DNA of 64,000 nt from JAGXLC01 sp964585385 (GTDB taxonomy: Bacteria; Bacteroidota; Bacteroidia; Bacteroidales; UBA12077): the NCBI GenBank assembly GCA_964585385.1, contig CAZPDP010000011.1, forward strand, positions 1 to 64,000, in the 5' to 3' direction. The notes under the pieces were generated by a model. The model ran no database searches and had not been told where the DNA came from. It saw only the letters and a program-made list of their open reading frames with translations. The translations under genes and the position numbers were made by a program. Of this stretch, positions 27,823 to 37,243 are shown piece by piece (the stretch's first letter is position 1; each line of letters starts with the position of its first letter).

Positions 27823-29547
27823 ATGAAAAAACTAAATTTCTTAACATCTTTCTTAATAGCAGCTTTAATCTTGAGTAGCTGCGGCGGCCTAGATAAAATG
27901 GCAGAAGAATACGGAACTCTCCAGTTTCAAACAGAACCAAAAATTTTAGAAATGCATGGTGGAACAGTAGAATATTCCATCGATGGAGATATCCCCCCTG
28001 AATGGTTCAACAAAGATGCAGTGGTGGAATTTACCCCTGTACTTACCTATGAAGGAGGTGAAGTAGCAGGTGAATCCAAAACATTCCAGGGCGAAGACGT
28101 TGAAGCCAATAATACAGTAATACCTTACGAAGGAGGTAAGTCGATTTCTTTCGAAGGTAATTTTGACTATAAAAAAGATATGAGGGTATCAACCCTTGAA
28201 ATGAGAGGTACAGCATCTGTTGACGATGAGTCAATTCAGTTACCTGTAATCAATCTGTCAAAAGGTGTTGTAGCTACACCAAATCTGGTTCAGATTGACC
28301 CCAAGCCTGTTCTTGCTTCTGATAAGTTTATCAGGGTAACCGAACACCAGGAAAAAGCTGATATTCATTATCTCATTGAAAGAGACAACTTAAGAAGATC
28401 AGAGCTTACCCAGGATGATATTAAAAATCTTGAAAATTTTGTAAAAGATGTTGAAGAAGCTGAAAATAAAAAGTATAAAGGTATAAAAATTTCTTCCTAT
28501 GCTTCTCCTGATGGACCCACTGACCTTAACGAAAGACTTTCTAAAGGAAGAAAGGGTTCAGCCAATAGTTACCTGGACAAAGTGATAGACAAGAAGAAAC
28601 TCAGTGAAGAAGATGCAAAGAAATTATACGAAGTAAAAACTACTACTGAAGACTGGGAAGGTTTCAAAAAATTAGTGCAGGAATCAAACATTGAGGATAA
28701 AGACCTTATCCTAAGGGTTCTCTCAATGTACTCAGACCCTGAAGTAAGAGAAAAAGAACTTGAAAACATGGCTAAAACCTGGGAAGTATTAGCTGATGAG
28801 ATTCTTCCCAAACTGAGAAGATCTGAGTTCTATGTTACTATCGAACAAATAGGTTTCTCCGATGAGGAAATCGAAAAGTTTGTTGATGAAAATCCGGATA
28901 CCTTAAATGTAGAAGAATTGCTTTACGCAGGTTACAACCTTTTCAAAGATGATCTTGACAAACAACTGAAAGCTTTTGAATTAGCTACAGAGAAAGATCC
29001 TGAATGCCTGAGAGCATATAACAACATTGGTTATGTTAAAATCAAACAAGGTAAGCTTGGTGACGCTACAGAAGCCCTTGAAAAAGCCAATGAAATAAAA
29101 GAGGGACATCCGATGGTTTTAAACAATCTTGGTGTTATTGCTCTTGAACAAGGCAATATTGAAGAAGCTAAGCAATACTTCAAAGATGGTATGGATGCCG
29201 GAAAACAGGCTAAGTACAATCTTGGAATTATCTCTGTTAAAGAAGGCGAATACGAGCAAGCTATCAATCACCTTCAGGAATACAATTCCTTCAATACAGC
29301 GCTTGCCATGTTGCTGGGTGGAAAGAAAACTGAAGCTGGTAAAATGTTAGCTGGTCTTGATGAAACGAATGCAATGGTAAATTACCTGCAGGCAGTTATT
29401 GCAGCAAGAAATAATGCGGAAAATGAAGTATTCGAAAACCTGAGAACAGCAGTTGAAGAAGATAATTCACTGAAAGATCTGGCAAAAACAGATATGGAAT
29501 TTGCCAGCTACTTCGAAAATGAAACATTCAAATCAATCGTTGAATAA
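27823..29547 (+). CDS. TPR-containing lipoprotein with an OmpA-like region
   Basis: The 574-residue product begins with a lipoprotein signal whose lipid-carrying cysteine is C20 (LSSCGG). A beta-rich region (about 30-170) is followed by an OmpA-like stretch (KISSYASPDGPTDLNERLSKGR, about residues 225-246, in which the segment after ASPDG resembles the peptidoglycan-binding loop). TPR repeats occupy about 365-570 (LRAYNNIGYVKIKQGKLGDA). The layout suggests an envelope scaffold, perhaps in secretion or motility, but I do not recognise a named family. Codon use looks like that of its neighbours. Confidence 0.7.
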   Translation: MKKLNFLTSFLIAALILSSCGGLDKMAEEYGTLQFQTEPKILEMHGGTVEYSIDGDIPPEWFNKDAVVEFTPVLTYEGGEVAGESKTFQGEDVEANNTVIPYEGGKSISFEGNFDYKKDMRVSTLEMRGTASVDDESIQLPVINLSKGVVATPNLVQIDPKPVLASDKFIRVTEHQEKADIHYLIERDNLRRSELTQDDIKNLENFVKDVEEAENKKYKGIKISSYASPDGPTDLNERLSKGRKGSANSYLDKVIDKKKLSEEDAKKLYEVKTTTEDWEGFKKLVQESNIEDKDLILRVLSMYSDPEVREKELENMAKTWEVLADEILPKLRRSEFYVTIEQIGFSDEEIEKFVDENPDTLNVEELLYAGYNLFKDDLDKQLKAFELATEKDPECLRAYNNIGYVKIKQGKLGDATEALEKANEIKEGHPMVLNNLGVIALEQGNIEEAKQYFKDGMDAGKQAKYNLGIISVKEGEYEQAINHLQEYNSFNTALAMLLGGKKTEAGKMLAGLDETNAMVNYLQAVIAARNNAENEVFENLRTAVEEDNSLKDLAKTDMEFASYFENETFKSIVE

Positions 29548-29571
29548 AGCAAGCGATTATTAAAATAAAGA

Positions 29572-29603
29572 AAAACGCACTTCATTTGGAGTGCGTTTTT
29601 TTT
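29572..29603. terminator. bidirectional terminator
   Basis: AAAACGCACT and AGTGCGTTTT form a ten-base perfect stem with A and T runs on the two sides. It lies between the TPR lipoprotein gene and the convergent methyltransferase gene. Confidence 0.85.
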
Positions 29604-29632
29604 ATCCATTAGAGGAGTGCAATAACTAAAAT

Positions 29633-30163
29633 TTAACTTTTTAAGTGAAAATAAAAGTGATACAATACGATTCCCACGCTTACTGAAATATTGAAAGAAT
29701 GCTTTGTTCCATGTTGTGGTATTTCCAAACAAATATCGCTTTTTTCAACAATAGATTGCTGCACACCTTTAACTTCATGCCCAAATACTAACGCGTATTT
29801 TTCATCCATGACAGGATTAAAATCTGTAAGAATTTTGCTATTGTCTGCCTGTTCAACAGAACAAACTGTATATCCCTTCTCTTGCAAATCGGCAATTGCC
29901 TCTTCTGTTGTTTTGAAATATTTCCAGGATACGGAATCGGTTGCTCCCAGAGCTGTTTTATGTATATCCCTGTGGGGTGGCTTGGCTGTTATACCACACA
30001 AATAAATTCCTTTAATAAGAAAACCATCGGCGGTCCTGAACACCGAGCCAACATTGTTCAGGCTTCTCACATTATCCAGTACAACTACTACCGGATATTT
30101 ATCAGCCCCTCTGAATTCCTCAACCGATTTTCTCTGAAGCTCACTATTTTTTAATTTTCTCAT
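29633..30163 (-). CDS. TrmH/SpoU-family RNA methyltransferase
   Basis: A 176-residue SAM-dependent 2'-O-ribose methyltransferase of the SPOUT class. The three motifs are visible: NNVGSVFRTADGF (about 35-47), LVFGHEVKGVQ, and the C-terminal KHSFNISVSVGIVLYHF that forms the trefoil knot. There is no N-terminal L30e-like substrate-binding domain, so it is a minimal member. The RNA target (tRNA Gm18 or an rRNA site) cannot be deduced. Confidence 0.88.
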   Translation of the reverse strand: MRKLKNSELQRKSVEEFRGADKYPVVVVLDNVRSLNNVGSVFRTADGFLIKGIYLCGITAKPPHRDIHKTALGATDSVSWKYFKTTEEAIADLQEKGYTVCSVEQADNSKILTDFNPVMDEKYALVFGHEVKGVQQSIVEKSDICLEIPQHGTKHSFNISVSVGIVLYHFYFHLKS

Positions 30164-30212
30164 AGTCTGTCAACTATTTGCAAATGCCAAAATTAATACA
30201 ATTCAAACCAAT

Positions 30213-30242
30213 AAAAAAAGCCTGAAGGGAAACTTCAGGCTT
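30213..30242 (-). terminator. terminator after the AGCS symporter gene
   Basis: Read on the minus strand, AAGCCTGAAG and CTTCAGGCTT pair perfectly over ten bases and are followed by seven T. Confidence 0.8.
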
Positions 30243-30267
30243 AATAAGATTATTATATGCAGAAAAA

Positions 30268-31665
30268 TCAAGGCTTATACTTTACTTTTTCCATTTCGGA
30301 AAAGTACTTCCTGGTTTCCTGAACAACGACAGGTCCGAGCAATAACAGAGCAATCAGGTTTGGTATGGTCATAAATGTAATTACCATATCAACAAAATGC
30401 CAAACAAGGTCAATACCCCATATTGAACCAAAAAATACAAATAAACCAAAGAGATAAAAATAAGGTTTGATGTATTTTTCACCAAGAAGGTAATTTGCTG
30501 CTCGTGAACCATAGTAAGACCAGCTAATCATAGTTGAGAAAGCAAATAAGAGTAGTCCGATAATAACGATATGTCGGCCTGTATGCTCAATACCCAGTTT
30601 TGTCAAACCTTTTGACAGGCCTATAATAGTCATATCAACACCTTTAGCACCAGACTCCCAGGCTCCGGTAACAATAATAAGCAAGGCTGTGAGTGTACAA
30701 ATAACAATGGTATCAATAAAAGGACCTACGGAAGCAACGAGCCCTTCGCGAGCAGGATGTTCTGTTTTGGCGGCGGCATGGGCAATAGCAGCAGAACCTT
30801 GTCCGGCTTCATTCGAGAACAGACCTCTCCGAACCCCCCAGATAAGTGTCATCATAAATGTAGAACCAACAAAACCACCGGCTGCAGCTGTTCCAGTGAA
30901 TGCATCATGGAAAATCAAATGAAAAGCCTGGGGTACATCTTCGTAATTAAATATTATCACAGTTAAAGAGCTGATGAAATATAAAACGGCCATAAAAGGA
31001 ACTAATTTTGAAGTAACGCTGGCAATACGTTTGATGCCACCCACGGTTACCAGCAAAACCAAGAAAGTAAGTATAGCTCCTGTAAGCCACGTAGGAATGC
31101 TGTAGTTATTTAAAGCATCTGATATTGAATTGGATTGAGCCATATTACCTGTTCCTAATGAACAAATCACGGTTGCTGCTGCAAAAATAACGGCCAGTAT
31201 TTTAGCAAACTTACCCAGTTTATCTTTTAACCCAATCTCCATATAATACATCGGCCCACCGGAAACGGTTCCATCTGAATTAAATTTTCTGTACTTATTT
31301 GACAGGGTACATTCAACGTATTTTAACATCATTCCTAAAAACCCGGTGATCCACATCCAGAAAACAGCTCCCGGACCACCAAAATATATTGCCAAAGCCA
31401 CTCCGACAATATTTCCAGTTCCAACTGTTGCTGAAAGAGCAGTAGTCAGTGCCCTGAAGTGATTAATATCCCCTTTATCCTCTTTTCTGTCATATCTTCC
31501 GGCAATAACTTTTAGAGCATGACCAAATTTGGTGATATTTAAAAATTTGAGCTTGAAAGCAAAATACAAACCTGTGGGTATCAATAAAATAAGAAGTGCA
31601 TAGCCACCCACGTAGTCATTGTATGTAACAATCGCTTTGTCAATAGCTTGTAAAATTTCATTCAT
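30268..31665 (-). CDS. alanine/glycine:cation symporter (AGCS family)
   Basis: Sodium- or proton-coupled uptake of alanine or glycine across the inner membrane. I take the internal ATG (about 31665, 465 residues) over an in-frame TTG 14 codons earlier, because the ATG yields the usual N-terminus. About ten membrane segments are visible. Family sequences include TALSATVGTGNIVGVALAI near the N-terminus and GVRRGLFSNEAGQGSAAIAHAAA in the middle. The nearby Na+-pumping NQR and Mrp genes suggest a sodium economy, so Na+ coupling is plausible. Confidence 0.92.
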   Translation of the reverse strand: MNEILQAIDKAIVTYNDYVGGYALLILLIPTGLYFAFKLKFLNITKFGHALKVIAGRYDRKEDKGDINHFRALTTALSATVGTGNIVGVALAIYFGGPGAVFWMWITGFLGMMLKYVECTLSNKYRKFNSDGTVSGGPMYYMEIGLKDKLGKFAKILAVIFAAATVICSLGTGNMAQSNSISDALNNYSIPTWLTGAILTFLVLLVTVGGIKRIASVTSKLVPFMAVLYFISSLTVIIFNYEDVPQAFHLIFHDAFTGTAAAGGFVGSTFMMTLIWGVRRGLFSNEAGQGSAAIAHAAAKTEHPAREGLVASVGPFIDTIVICTLTALLIIVTGAWESGAKGVDMTIIGLSKGLTKLGIEHTGRHIVIIGLLLFAFSTMISWSYYGSRAANYLLGEKYIKPYFYLFGLFVFFGSIWGIDLVWHFVDMVITFMTIPNLIALLLLGPVVVQETRKYFSEMEKVKYKP

Positions 31666-31930
31666 AGCAAATTTATTTTGGTTAGACAGGTAAAAAACGT
31701 GGTTCAATATAGTATTTTTTGTCAGAATAAAAAAAACCGTTATGTAAAACCATCATGATTAATTATCAACATATACAAGCGTTACACGACATAATAGGCG
31801 ATCTGTAAAGAACTTATAAATTTAAATTATAATAAAAACCTCTTAACTAAAAAGTTGAATTCTTATATATAAAAGAGAGTTAGAAATAGCATGCATGAAG
31901 AAAACTTTCTTTATTATGTGCAACAAATAT

Positions 31931-33634
31931 TTAATGCATTCTGTTTATAATCTCATTACGGGAAATCTGCCCGAGTACTTTTGAATTGTTGGAGCTGTGA
32001 ATTACAGGAAGTCTCTCAAGATTATTTTTTGCCATCTTGTACAAGGCATTGCTTAACGTTTCATCAGGATAAGCAACTTCAATAGGTTTGCTCATAAAAT
32101 CTTTGACTTTGGCATCTCGTTCGGCAATAGGTATTTTATTTATATCTTTCAGAGATATAATTCCCAGCAGTTTTCTTTGATTATCAATAATACATGTTGT
32201 ATTGTAATTTCCTTCAATCAGTTTGGAGTGTACCTCAATGATATTCTGGTCTTCAGGGATCCCATAGGTTAATGTCATAGCCTCTCCTACCTTCAATGTA
32301 TCCAGGAGATTGGCCTCCATATCCTGAGATATCCTTAAACCTCTGATGCTTAACTTTTTTGTATATATCGTGTCTTTGCTATACATCCAGGCTACCAAAT
32401 CAGCAATTACACAGGAAAACATAAGGGGTAATATAATGTTATAATCAAGAGTAAGCTCAAATATTATGATAATTGCAGTAAAAGTAGCCCTTGAGGTAGC
32501 AGCGAAAACAGCAGCCATACCCACGAGTGCATAGGCTCCAAATGGAGCTGTGATATCAGGGTAAGGGGTATTAAGCATCCAGCCGTAAGCCGCTCCCAGG
32601 GCAGCCCCGATAAATAACGAAGGCGAAAATATGCCTCCGGAAGCGCCAGAACCTATTGTAACTACAAATGCCAGAATTTTAAATATAAAAAGTAAAAGGA
32701 TAGTGGTTAAAATAAGCTCCTGGTTCAACAGCGCACTTATCGTATCATAACCATATCCAAATATTTGTGGAAGGAAAAAACCGATAATTCCAACGATTAA
32801 TCCTCCCAATGCAGGTTTAAGAAATTCCGGTATATTTATCTTATGTTCAAACAAGTGTTCGGTCCCATAGACAAGCTTTATAAGTATGATCGCGGTAATA
32901 CCTGCTAAAATGCCCAGTCCGAGATAAAATACGATTTCATACAAACTCACAAAAGAATAAGCCGGTACTTCAAAAGCCGGATGAGAACCAAGGATCACCC
33001 TGGATACAGTTGTGGCAAAAAAAGCAGAGATTACAAGAGAAATAAAAGAACGGGATTTAAGTTCAAGCAAAATAATCTCGAGAGCGAATATAATTCCAGC
33101 AACAGGAGTGTTGAAAGTTGCGGCAATACCTCCTGCAGCTCCACACCCTACAAGTATCTTTACCTGATCACTATCAAGTTTAAGCAATTGTCCAATTGTT
33201 GATCCTGCTCCAGCGCCAACCTGAATTATAGGACCTTCCCTCCCTACTGCACCACCTGAGCCGATTGAAAAAGCAGATGCAAGGGCTTTGAACAACACAA
33301 TTCTTGGCCTCATCCTGCCGCCATGCAAGGCAATTGATTCCATAACTTCAGGTACACCATGGCCCTTAGCTTCTCCTGCAATATATTTTGTAATAAGACC
33401 AACAAGCACTCCACCTATAACTGGTACAATTATTACCCAATACCCCAGCTCATGATTCACAGGACTGATCTCCCGACCTGAAAGGTTTTGATAGAAAAAT
33501 AAATTTTGAATAGAAAACAATAAATACCGGAATCCAATAGCAATAAATGCGGAGATAACACCTACAAGAGCAGCTAAGAACACCAGCTTTATAGTATCTC
33601 TATGCTGAAGGTTGGTTCTTATCTTTTCTATCAT
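31931..33634 (-). CDS. CLC-family chloride channel/transporter with CBS pair
   Basis: The 567-residue protein has a CLC membrane domain (about 15-430) and two C-terminal CBS domains (about 440-567). The gating glutamate is E133 in GREGP, and GSGASGGIFSPSLF forms part of the anion pathway. The usual central-pore serine motif GSGxP is GHGVP here. The internal proton glutamate of exchangers (second E in IIEEM of E. coli ClcA) is isoleucine here (FALEIILLE), as in channel-type CLCs, so coupled exchange is doubtful. It is divergent from the NqrM-like gene. Confidence 0.9.
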   Translation of the reverse strand: MIEKIRTNLQHRDTIKLVFLAALVGVISAFIAIGFRYLLFSIQNLFFYQNLSGREISPVNHELGYWVIIVPVIGGVLVGLITKYIAGEAKGHGVPEVMESIALHGGRMRPRIVLFKALASAFSIGSGGAVGREGPIIQVGAGAGSTIGQLLKLDSDQVKILVGCGAAGGIAATFNTPVAGIIFALEIILLELKSRSFISLVISAFFATTVSRVILGSHPAFEVPAYSFVSLYEIVFYLGLGILAGITAIILIKLVYGTEHLFEHKINIPEFLKPALGGLIVGIIGFFLPQIFGYGYDTISALLNQELILTTILLLFIFKILAFVVTIGSGASGGIFSPSLFIGAALGAAYGWMLNTPYPDITAPFGAYALVGMAAVFAATSRATFTAIIIIFELTLDYNIILPLMFSCVIADLVAWMYSKDTIYTKKLSIRGLRISQDMEANLLDTLKVGEAMTLTYGIPEDQNIIEVHSKLIEGNYNTTCIIDNQRKLLGIISLKDINKIPIAERDAKVKDFMSKPIEVAYPDETLSNALYKMAKNNLERLPVIHSSNNSKVLGQISRNEIINRMH

Positions 33635-33851
33635 TTAAATCCAGTTATTATCTAACACATCGTTTCGAATCATTAAAAATATAAGTATTGTAAAAGAAAA
33701 GCAAAAATATAGGGGGTTTTATGGCAAGTCTAACTGATTTTAGAATAATAAAATATTGCAAATCTTTTCTAAATAAATACAACTTATTTATACCGAAAAA
33801 GGTAAACAATGATGCATTTGATTTCGTTATTAAACTAGAATTTAACTATTA

Positions 33852-33859
33852 AAAGGAGG
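33852..33859 (+). promoter_or_regulatory. strong Shine-Dalgarno sequence before the NqrM-like gene
   Basis: AAAGGAGG ends 7 nt before the ATG. Such perfect anti-16S matches are scarce in this window, where most starts have only A-rich leaders, so this gene may be translated at unusual efficiency or have a distinct origin. Confidence 0.7.
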
Positions 33860-33866
33860 ATAAACG

Positions 33867-34082
33867 ATGTCTGCTTTACATATAATACTGATTTCAACTA
33901 TTCTTGTAATTTTTGCAATGTTAGCCCTTTCAATAAGACTGCTTGTTTCCAAAAAGGGTGAATTCAGAGGGGGTTCATGCACAAATATTACTCCCGAACT
34001 CAAGGAAAAAGGTATAAGTTGTGCATGCGGTAATGAGGAAAGTTGTGATTATGAGAGTGAACCGAGAAAAGCCAATTCGTAA
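33867..34082 (+). CDS. nqrM: NqrM-like small membrane protein
   Basis: A 71-residue protein with one N-terminal membrane helix (about 5-27) and four cysteines in the tail (C38, C52, C54, C60). One helix followed by a cysteine-rich GGSC...CxC tail matches NqrM (DUF539), which I know as the factor needed to insert iron between NqrD and NqrE of the Na+-pumping NADH:quinone reductase. It lies beside apbE, which flavinylates NqrB and NqrC, and close to the nqr operon. The gene is convergent with apbE rather than in the operon. I infer the function from size, cysteines and context. Confidence 0.7.
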   Translation: MSALHIILISTILVIFAMLALSIRLLVSKKGEFRGGSCTNITPELKEKGISCACGNEESCDYESEPRKANS

Positions 34083-34096
34083 TTAACCTAATTATT

Positions 34097-34139
34097 CAAA
34101 AAAACCTGATCATTCCACAAGGGTGATCAGGTTTTTTAT
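34097..34139. terminator. bidirectional terminator between nqrM and apbE
   Basis: AACCTGATCA (34103-34112) and TGATCAGGTT (34124-34133) pair perfectly, with an A run on one side and a T run on the other. The apbE stop codon lies inside the stem. Confidence 0.85.
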
Positions 34140-35132
34140 ATTATCTGAATATTCAAGGGCATAATCTCCATTTTTACCGGAATAGATAAAATAAGCTTCA
34201 AGATTTTCCAATCTGTTGACCATTCTCAGACTTTTCTCCAGTCCCATCACCATAAATGCAGTAGCATAAGCATCTGCTTTAATGCATTCATCAGAAACAA
34301 CAGTAACACTTAATAAGTTATGTCTTACCGGATACCCTGTGGCTGGATTAATTGTATGAGAATATTTGACTCCGTCCTTCACATAATACTTTCTGTAATT
34401 CCCTGAGGTTGCCAGTGTTTTATTATGAAGCTCGATAATTGCCTGCAGATTTCTTCCGGGGACATCATTGCTGTCAACTGGTTTATCAATACCAATGCGC
34501 CAGGTTTTATTATTGGGATTTTTTCCCTTAGTAGATACCTCTCCGCCTACTTCAACCAGATAGTCTTCTATATCTTTGTTTTCAAGAAAACGGGACAGCA
34601 CGTCAACTGTATAACCTTGAGCTATTGCATTCATATCCAGCATAATTCTTTTATCATCCTTATAAATTCTTCCTTCCTTTAGTTTCACTTTTTGATAACC
34701 AACAAATTCAAGGATGCTATCTATTTTTGCACTATCCACATCCGGTATTTTTTCAAAACCAAAACCCCAGGCATTAACCAATGGAGCCACAGTAATATCA
34801 AAGGCCCCGCCGGTTTCTTCAGAAATCTCCATAGCATCTCTGTAAACCTCTTTAAAATATTTATCAGGATTTACTTCCGGCTCATTTCTATTGATTCTGG
34901 AAATTACGGATTCATCATTATACGTTGAAAGAGAAGAATCAATATCAGCAAGAATGTTTTCGAATTGAGGTCTTAGATTAACCGTATCTTTTGTACTGTA
35001 TTTGATCATATAAGTTGTACCCTGCGTAAAACCGTTAATCTCCATATAGGCTTTTGAATCTCTTTTATCCAGAGGGGTACATGCTGCAAAAAAAATCGTA
35101 AAAATGAATGAGAGTATTATTGGGGCTTTCAT
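34110..35132 (-). CDS. apbE: FAD:protein FMN transferase
   Basis: Transfers FMN from FAD to threonine residues of NqrB and NqrC. The 340-residue protein has a lipoprotein signal ending in FAAC (C18), typical of periplasmic ApbE. Family sequences include GTTYMIKY near the N-terminus, the LDMNAIAQGYTVD block, LVEVGGEVSTKG and the C-terminal YSHTINPATGYPV. It follows the nqr operon on the same strand, 197 nt after nqrF, with the hairpin element at 35182-35310 in between. Both target motifs are present in this window's NqrB and NqrC. Confidence 0.93.
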   Translation of the reverse strand: MKAPIILSFIFTIFFAACTPLDKRDSKAYMEINGFTQGTTYMIKYSTKDTVNLRPQFENILADIDSSLSTYNDESVISRINRNEPEVNPDKYFKEVYRDAMEISEETGGAFDITVAPLVNAWGFGFEKIPDVDSAKIDSILEFVGYQKVKLKEGRIYKDDKRIMLDMNAIAQGYTVDVLSRFLENKDIEDYLVEVGGEVSTKGKNPNNKTWRIGIDKPVDSNDVPGRNLQAIIELHNKTLATSGNYRKYYVKDGVKYSHTINPATGYPVRHNLLSVTVVSDECIKADAYATAFMVMGLEKSLRMVNRLENLEAYFIYSGKNGDYALEYSDNIKNLITLVE

Positions 35133-35181
35133 TGTTGGTTCGATTTAATTAGTAGTAAAAGATCTTTTTGTGTAAAAATAA

Positions 35182-35310
35182 TAAGAGGTTGTCTCGAAAG
35201 ATGCTTTAATGTATTCCACGCAAAGTTTAATTTGACGAACCATAATACCTTAGTGTTTCGTCAGCATTCTTTGCGTGAACACATTTTTCTACTTTTGAGA
35301 CAGTCTCTTA
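35182..35310. repeat. nested inverted-repeat element between nqrF and apbE
   Basis: Outer arms 35182-35200 and 35292-35310 (19 bp, three mismatches) enclose a perfect nine-base pair (CACGCAAAG at 35217, CTTTGCGTG at 35269) and an inner TGACGAA/TTCGTCA. The whole 129-bp unit can fold into one long hairpin. The arm core AGAGRYTGTCTC also appears at 17161. It resembles a MITE or a decayed element end; it may also end nqr transcription, since no ordinary terminator follows nqrF. Confidence 0.6.
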
Positions 35311-35329
35311 TAGACCTTGTTGCTATTGT

Positions 35330-36586
35330 TTATCCTCCGAAGTCATCGAAGGCAATCATCTCCTGAGGCACCCCAAGATTATAGAGCATATCCTGCACAG
35401 CATCGTTCATAACAGGAGGACCGCAGAGATAGTATTCAATCTCTTCTGGTTCTTCCATTTTACTAAGGAATTCATCATAAGCGACCTGGTGGATGAAACC
35501 AACCGGGCCGTCCCATTTGTCTTCTTCTTTTGGTTCGGAAAGTGCTATATGGAATGAAAAATTTGGGAATTGTCTCTCTATCTCTCTGAAATCTTCCTCA
35601 TAGAATATTTCCTGCATTGACCTGGCTCCATACCAGTAGGAAACTTTTCTGTCTGTTTTCAGGGTATGGAAAAGATGGAAAATGTGTGAACGAAGGGGTG
35701 CCATTCCAGCACCACCACCAATATAAACCATTTCCCTGTCCGAATCTTTTATAAAGAAGTCGCCGTAAGGACCGGATATCGACACCTTGTCTCCTGGTTT
35801 TCGGGAGAATACATAAGAAGAACATAATCCGGGATTTACATTTTTAAATCGTCCTTTTGCTCTATCCCACGGAGGGGTTGCAATACGTATATTTAACTTA
35901 ATAATATTACCTTCGGCAGGATGGTTGGCCATTGAATAAGCACGGAAAGTTTCTTCTGAATTTTTCATTTTCAAATCCCAGAGACCGAATTTGTCCCATT
36001 CGGGTTTAAACTCATCTTCAACTTCAATATCTTTAGAAAAATCCACTTCAATTTTTGGAACATCCAACTGAATATAACCTCCTGGTTTAAAATCAAGAGT
36101 CTCCCCTTCAGGTAATTTCACCACAAATTCTTTAATAAAAGTTGCCACATTCTTATTTGAGATAACTTCACATTCCCATTTTTTAATATCCATTACCTCC
36201 GGTGGTACCTTAATGGTCATTTCATCACGGATTTTCACCTGGCAGCCCAATCTCCAATTCTCCATCTCTTCTTTTCTTGTAAAGAATCCTTTCTCAGTTG
36301 GGAGCATATCTCCGCCGCCTTCGATAATCTGACAGGTACACAACCCACATGTACCCTGCCCTCCACATGCTGACGGAAGGTATATACTTTGATTGGAAAG
36401 AGCAGATAGAATAGTTTGCCCGGGTTCTACCTCATAATCTTTGTCATTAACTTTTAGCTTTACTTTTCCCTGTGGGATAAGTTTTTTCCTTGCATAAAGC
36501 AATATAACAACAAGCGTAAGGATGATAAATAAAAATACAGCAATGCTGAGTAATATTACAGTTGTGTTCGATGATAAAATTATCAT
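35330..36586 (-). CDS. nqrF: Na+-translocating NADH:quinone reductase subunit F
   Basis: Entry point for electrons from NADH. The 418-residue protein has one N-terminal membrane helix (about 8-28), a plant-type 2Fe-2S domain (CGGQGTCGLC with a fourth cysteine in GCQVK), an FAD domain (RAYSMANHP) and an NADH domain (GGGAGMAPLRSH). It closes the nqrABCDEF order, 20 nt after nqrE. Confidence 0.96.
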   Translation of the reverse strand: MIILSSNTTVILLSIAVFLFIILTLVVILLYARKKLIPQGKVKLKVNDKDYEVEPGQTILSALSNQSIYLPSACGGQGTCGLCTCQIIEGGGDMLPTEKGFFTRKEEMENWRLGCQVKIRDEMTIKVPPEVMDIKKWECEVISNKNVATFIKEFVVKLPEGETLDFKPGGYIQLDVPKIEVDFSKDIEVEDEFKPEWDKFGLWDLKMKNSEETFRAYSMANHPAEGNIIKLNIRIATPPWDRAKGRFKNVNPGLCSSYVFSRKPGDKVSISGPYGDFFIKDSDREMVYIGGGAGMAPLRSHIFHLFHTLKTDRKVSYWYGARSMQEIFYEEDFREIERQFPNFSFHIALSEPKEEDKWDGPVGFIHQVAYDEFLSKMEEPEEIEYYLCGPPVMNDAVQDMLYNLGVPQEMIAFDDFGG

Positions 36587-36606
36587 TTCTTCAATATTTT
36601 AACAAT

Positions 36607-37224
36607 TTATAGTTTTATTCCCATAAAGCCCATGAAGGCGATTCCCATAAGACCTGTGATAATAAAAGTTATCCCAAGACCACGCAATGGTGCAGGAACA
36701 TTTGAATAACGTATTTTCTCACGTATTGCAGCTATACCGACAATTGCCAGAAACCATCCTACTCCTGAGCCAAGACCGAAGGAAGTAGCTTCTGCAAGAC
36801 TGGCATAATCACGTTCCTGCATAAACAGTGAACCACCTAAAATTGAACAGTTCACAGCTATCAGGGGAAGGAAAATACCCAGATTACTGTACAACGTAGG
36901 TGAAAATTTTTCAATGATCATTTCCACAAGCTGAACCATAGAAGCAATAACAGCTATAAAGAGTATAAAACTCAGAAAGCTTAAATCTACATCGGCAAAT
37001 TGAGGGCTAATCCAGGTAAGTGCACCTTCTTTTAGCACATAATTATGTATCAGATAATCAATTGGAACTGTAATACCGAGAACAAAGATAACAGCCATTC
37101 CCAACCCGGTAGATGTTTTCACTGTTTTAGAGACAGCAAGATAAGAACACATGCCAAGGAAATAGGCAAATATCATGTTATCAATAAAAATAGACTTGAC
37201 GAATATATTGATTAAATTTTCCAT
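36607..37224 (-). CDS. nqrE: Na+-translocating NADH:quinone reductase subunit E
   Basis: A 205-residue protein with six membrane segments, homologous to NqrD and RnfA. The conserved cysteines in FLGMCSYLAVS and VNCSILGGS match those that bind the intramembrane iron centre at the NqrD/E interface. It follows nqrD by 19 nt. Confidence 0.95.
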   Translation of the reverse strand: MENLINIFVKSIFIDNMIFAYFLGMCSYLAVSKTVKTSTGLGMAVIFVLGITVPIDYLIHNYVLKEGALTWISPQFADVDLSFLSFILFIAVIASMVQLVEMIIEKFSPTLYSNLGIFLPLIAVNCSILGGSLFMQERDYASLAEATSFGLGSGVGWFLAIVGIAAIREKIRYSNVPAPLRGLGITFIITGLMGIAFMGFMGIKL

Positions 37225-37243
37225 ACAGCAAAATTATTTTGTA

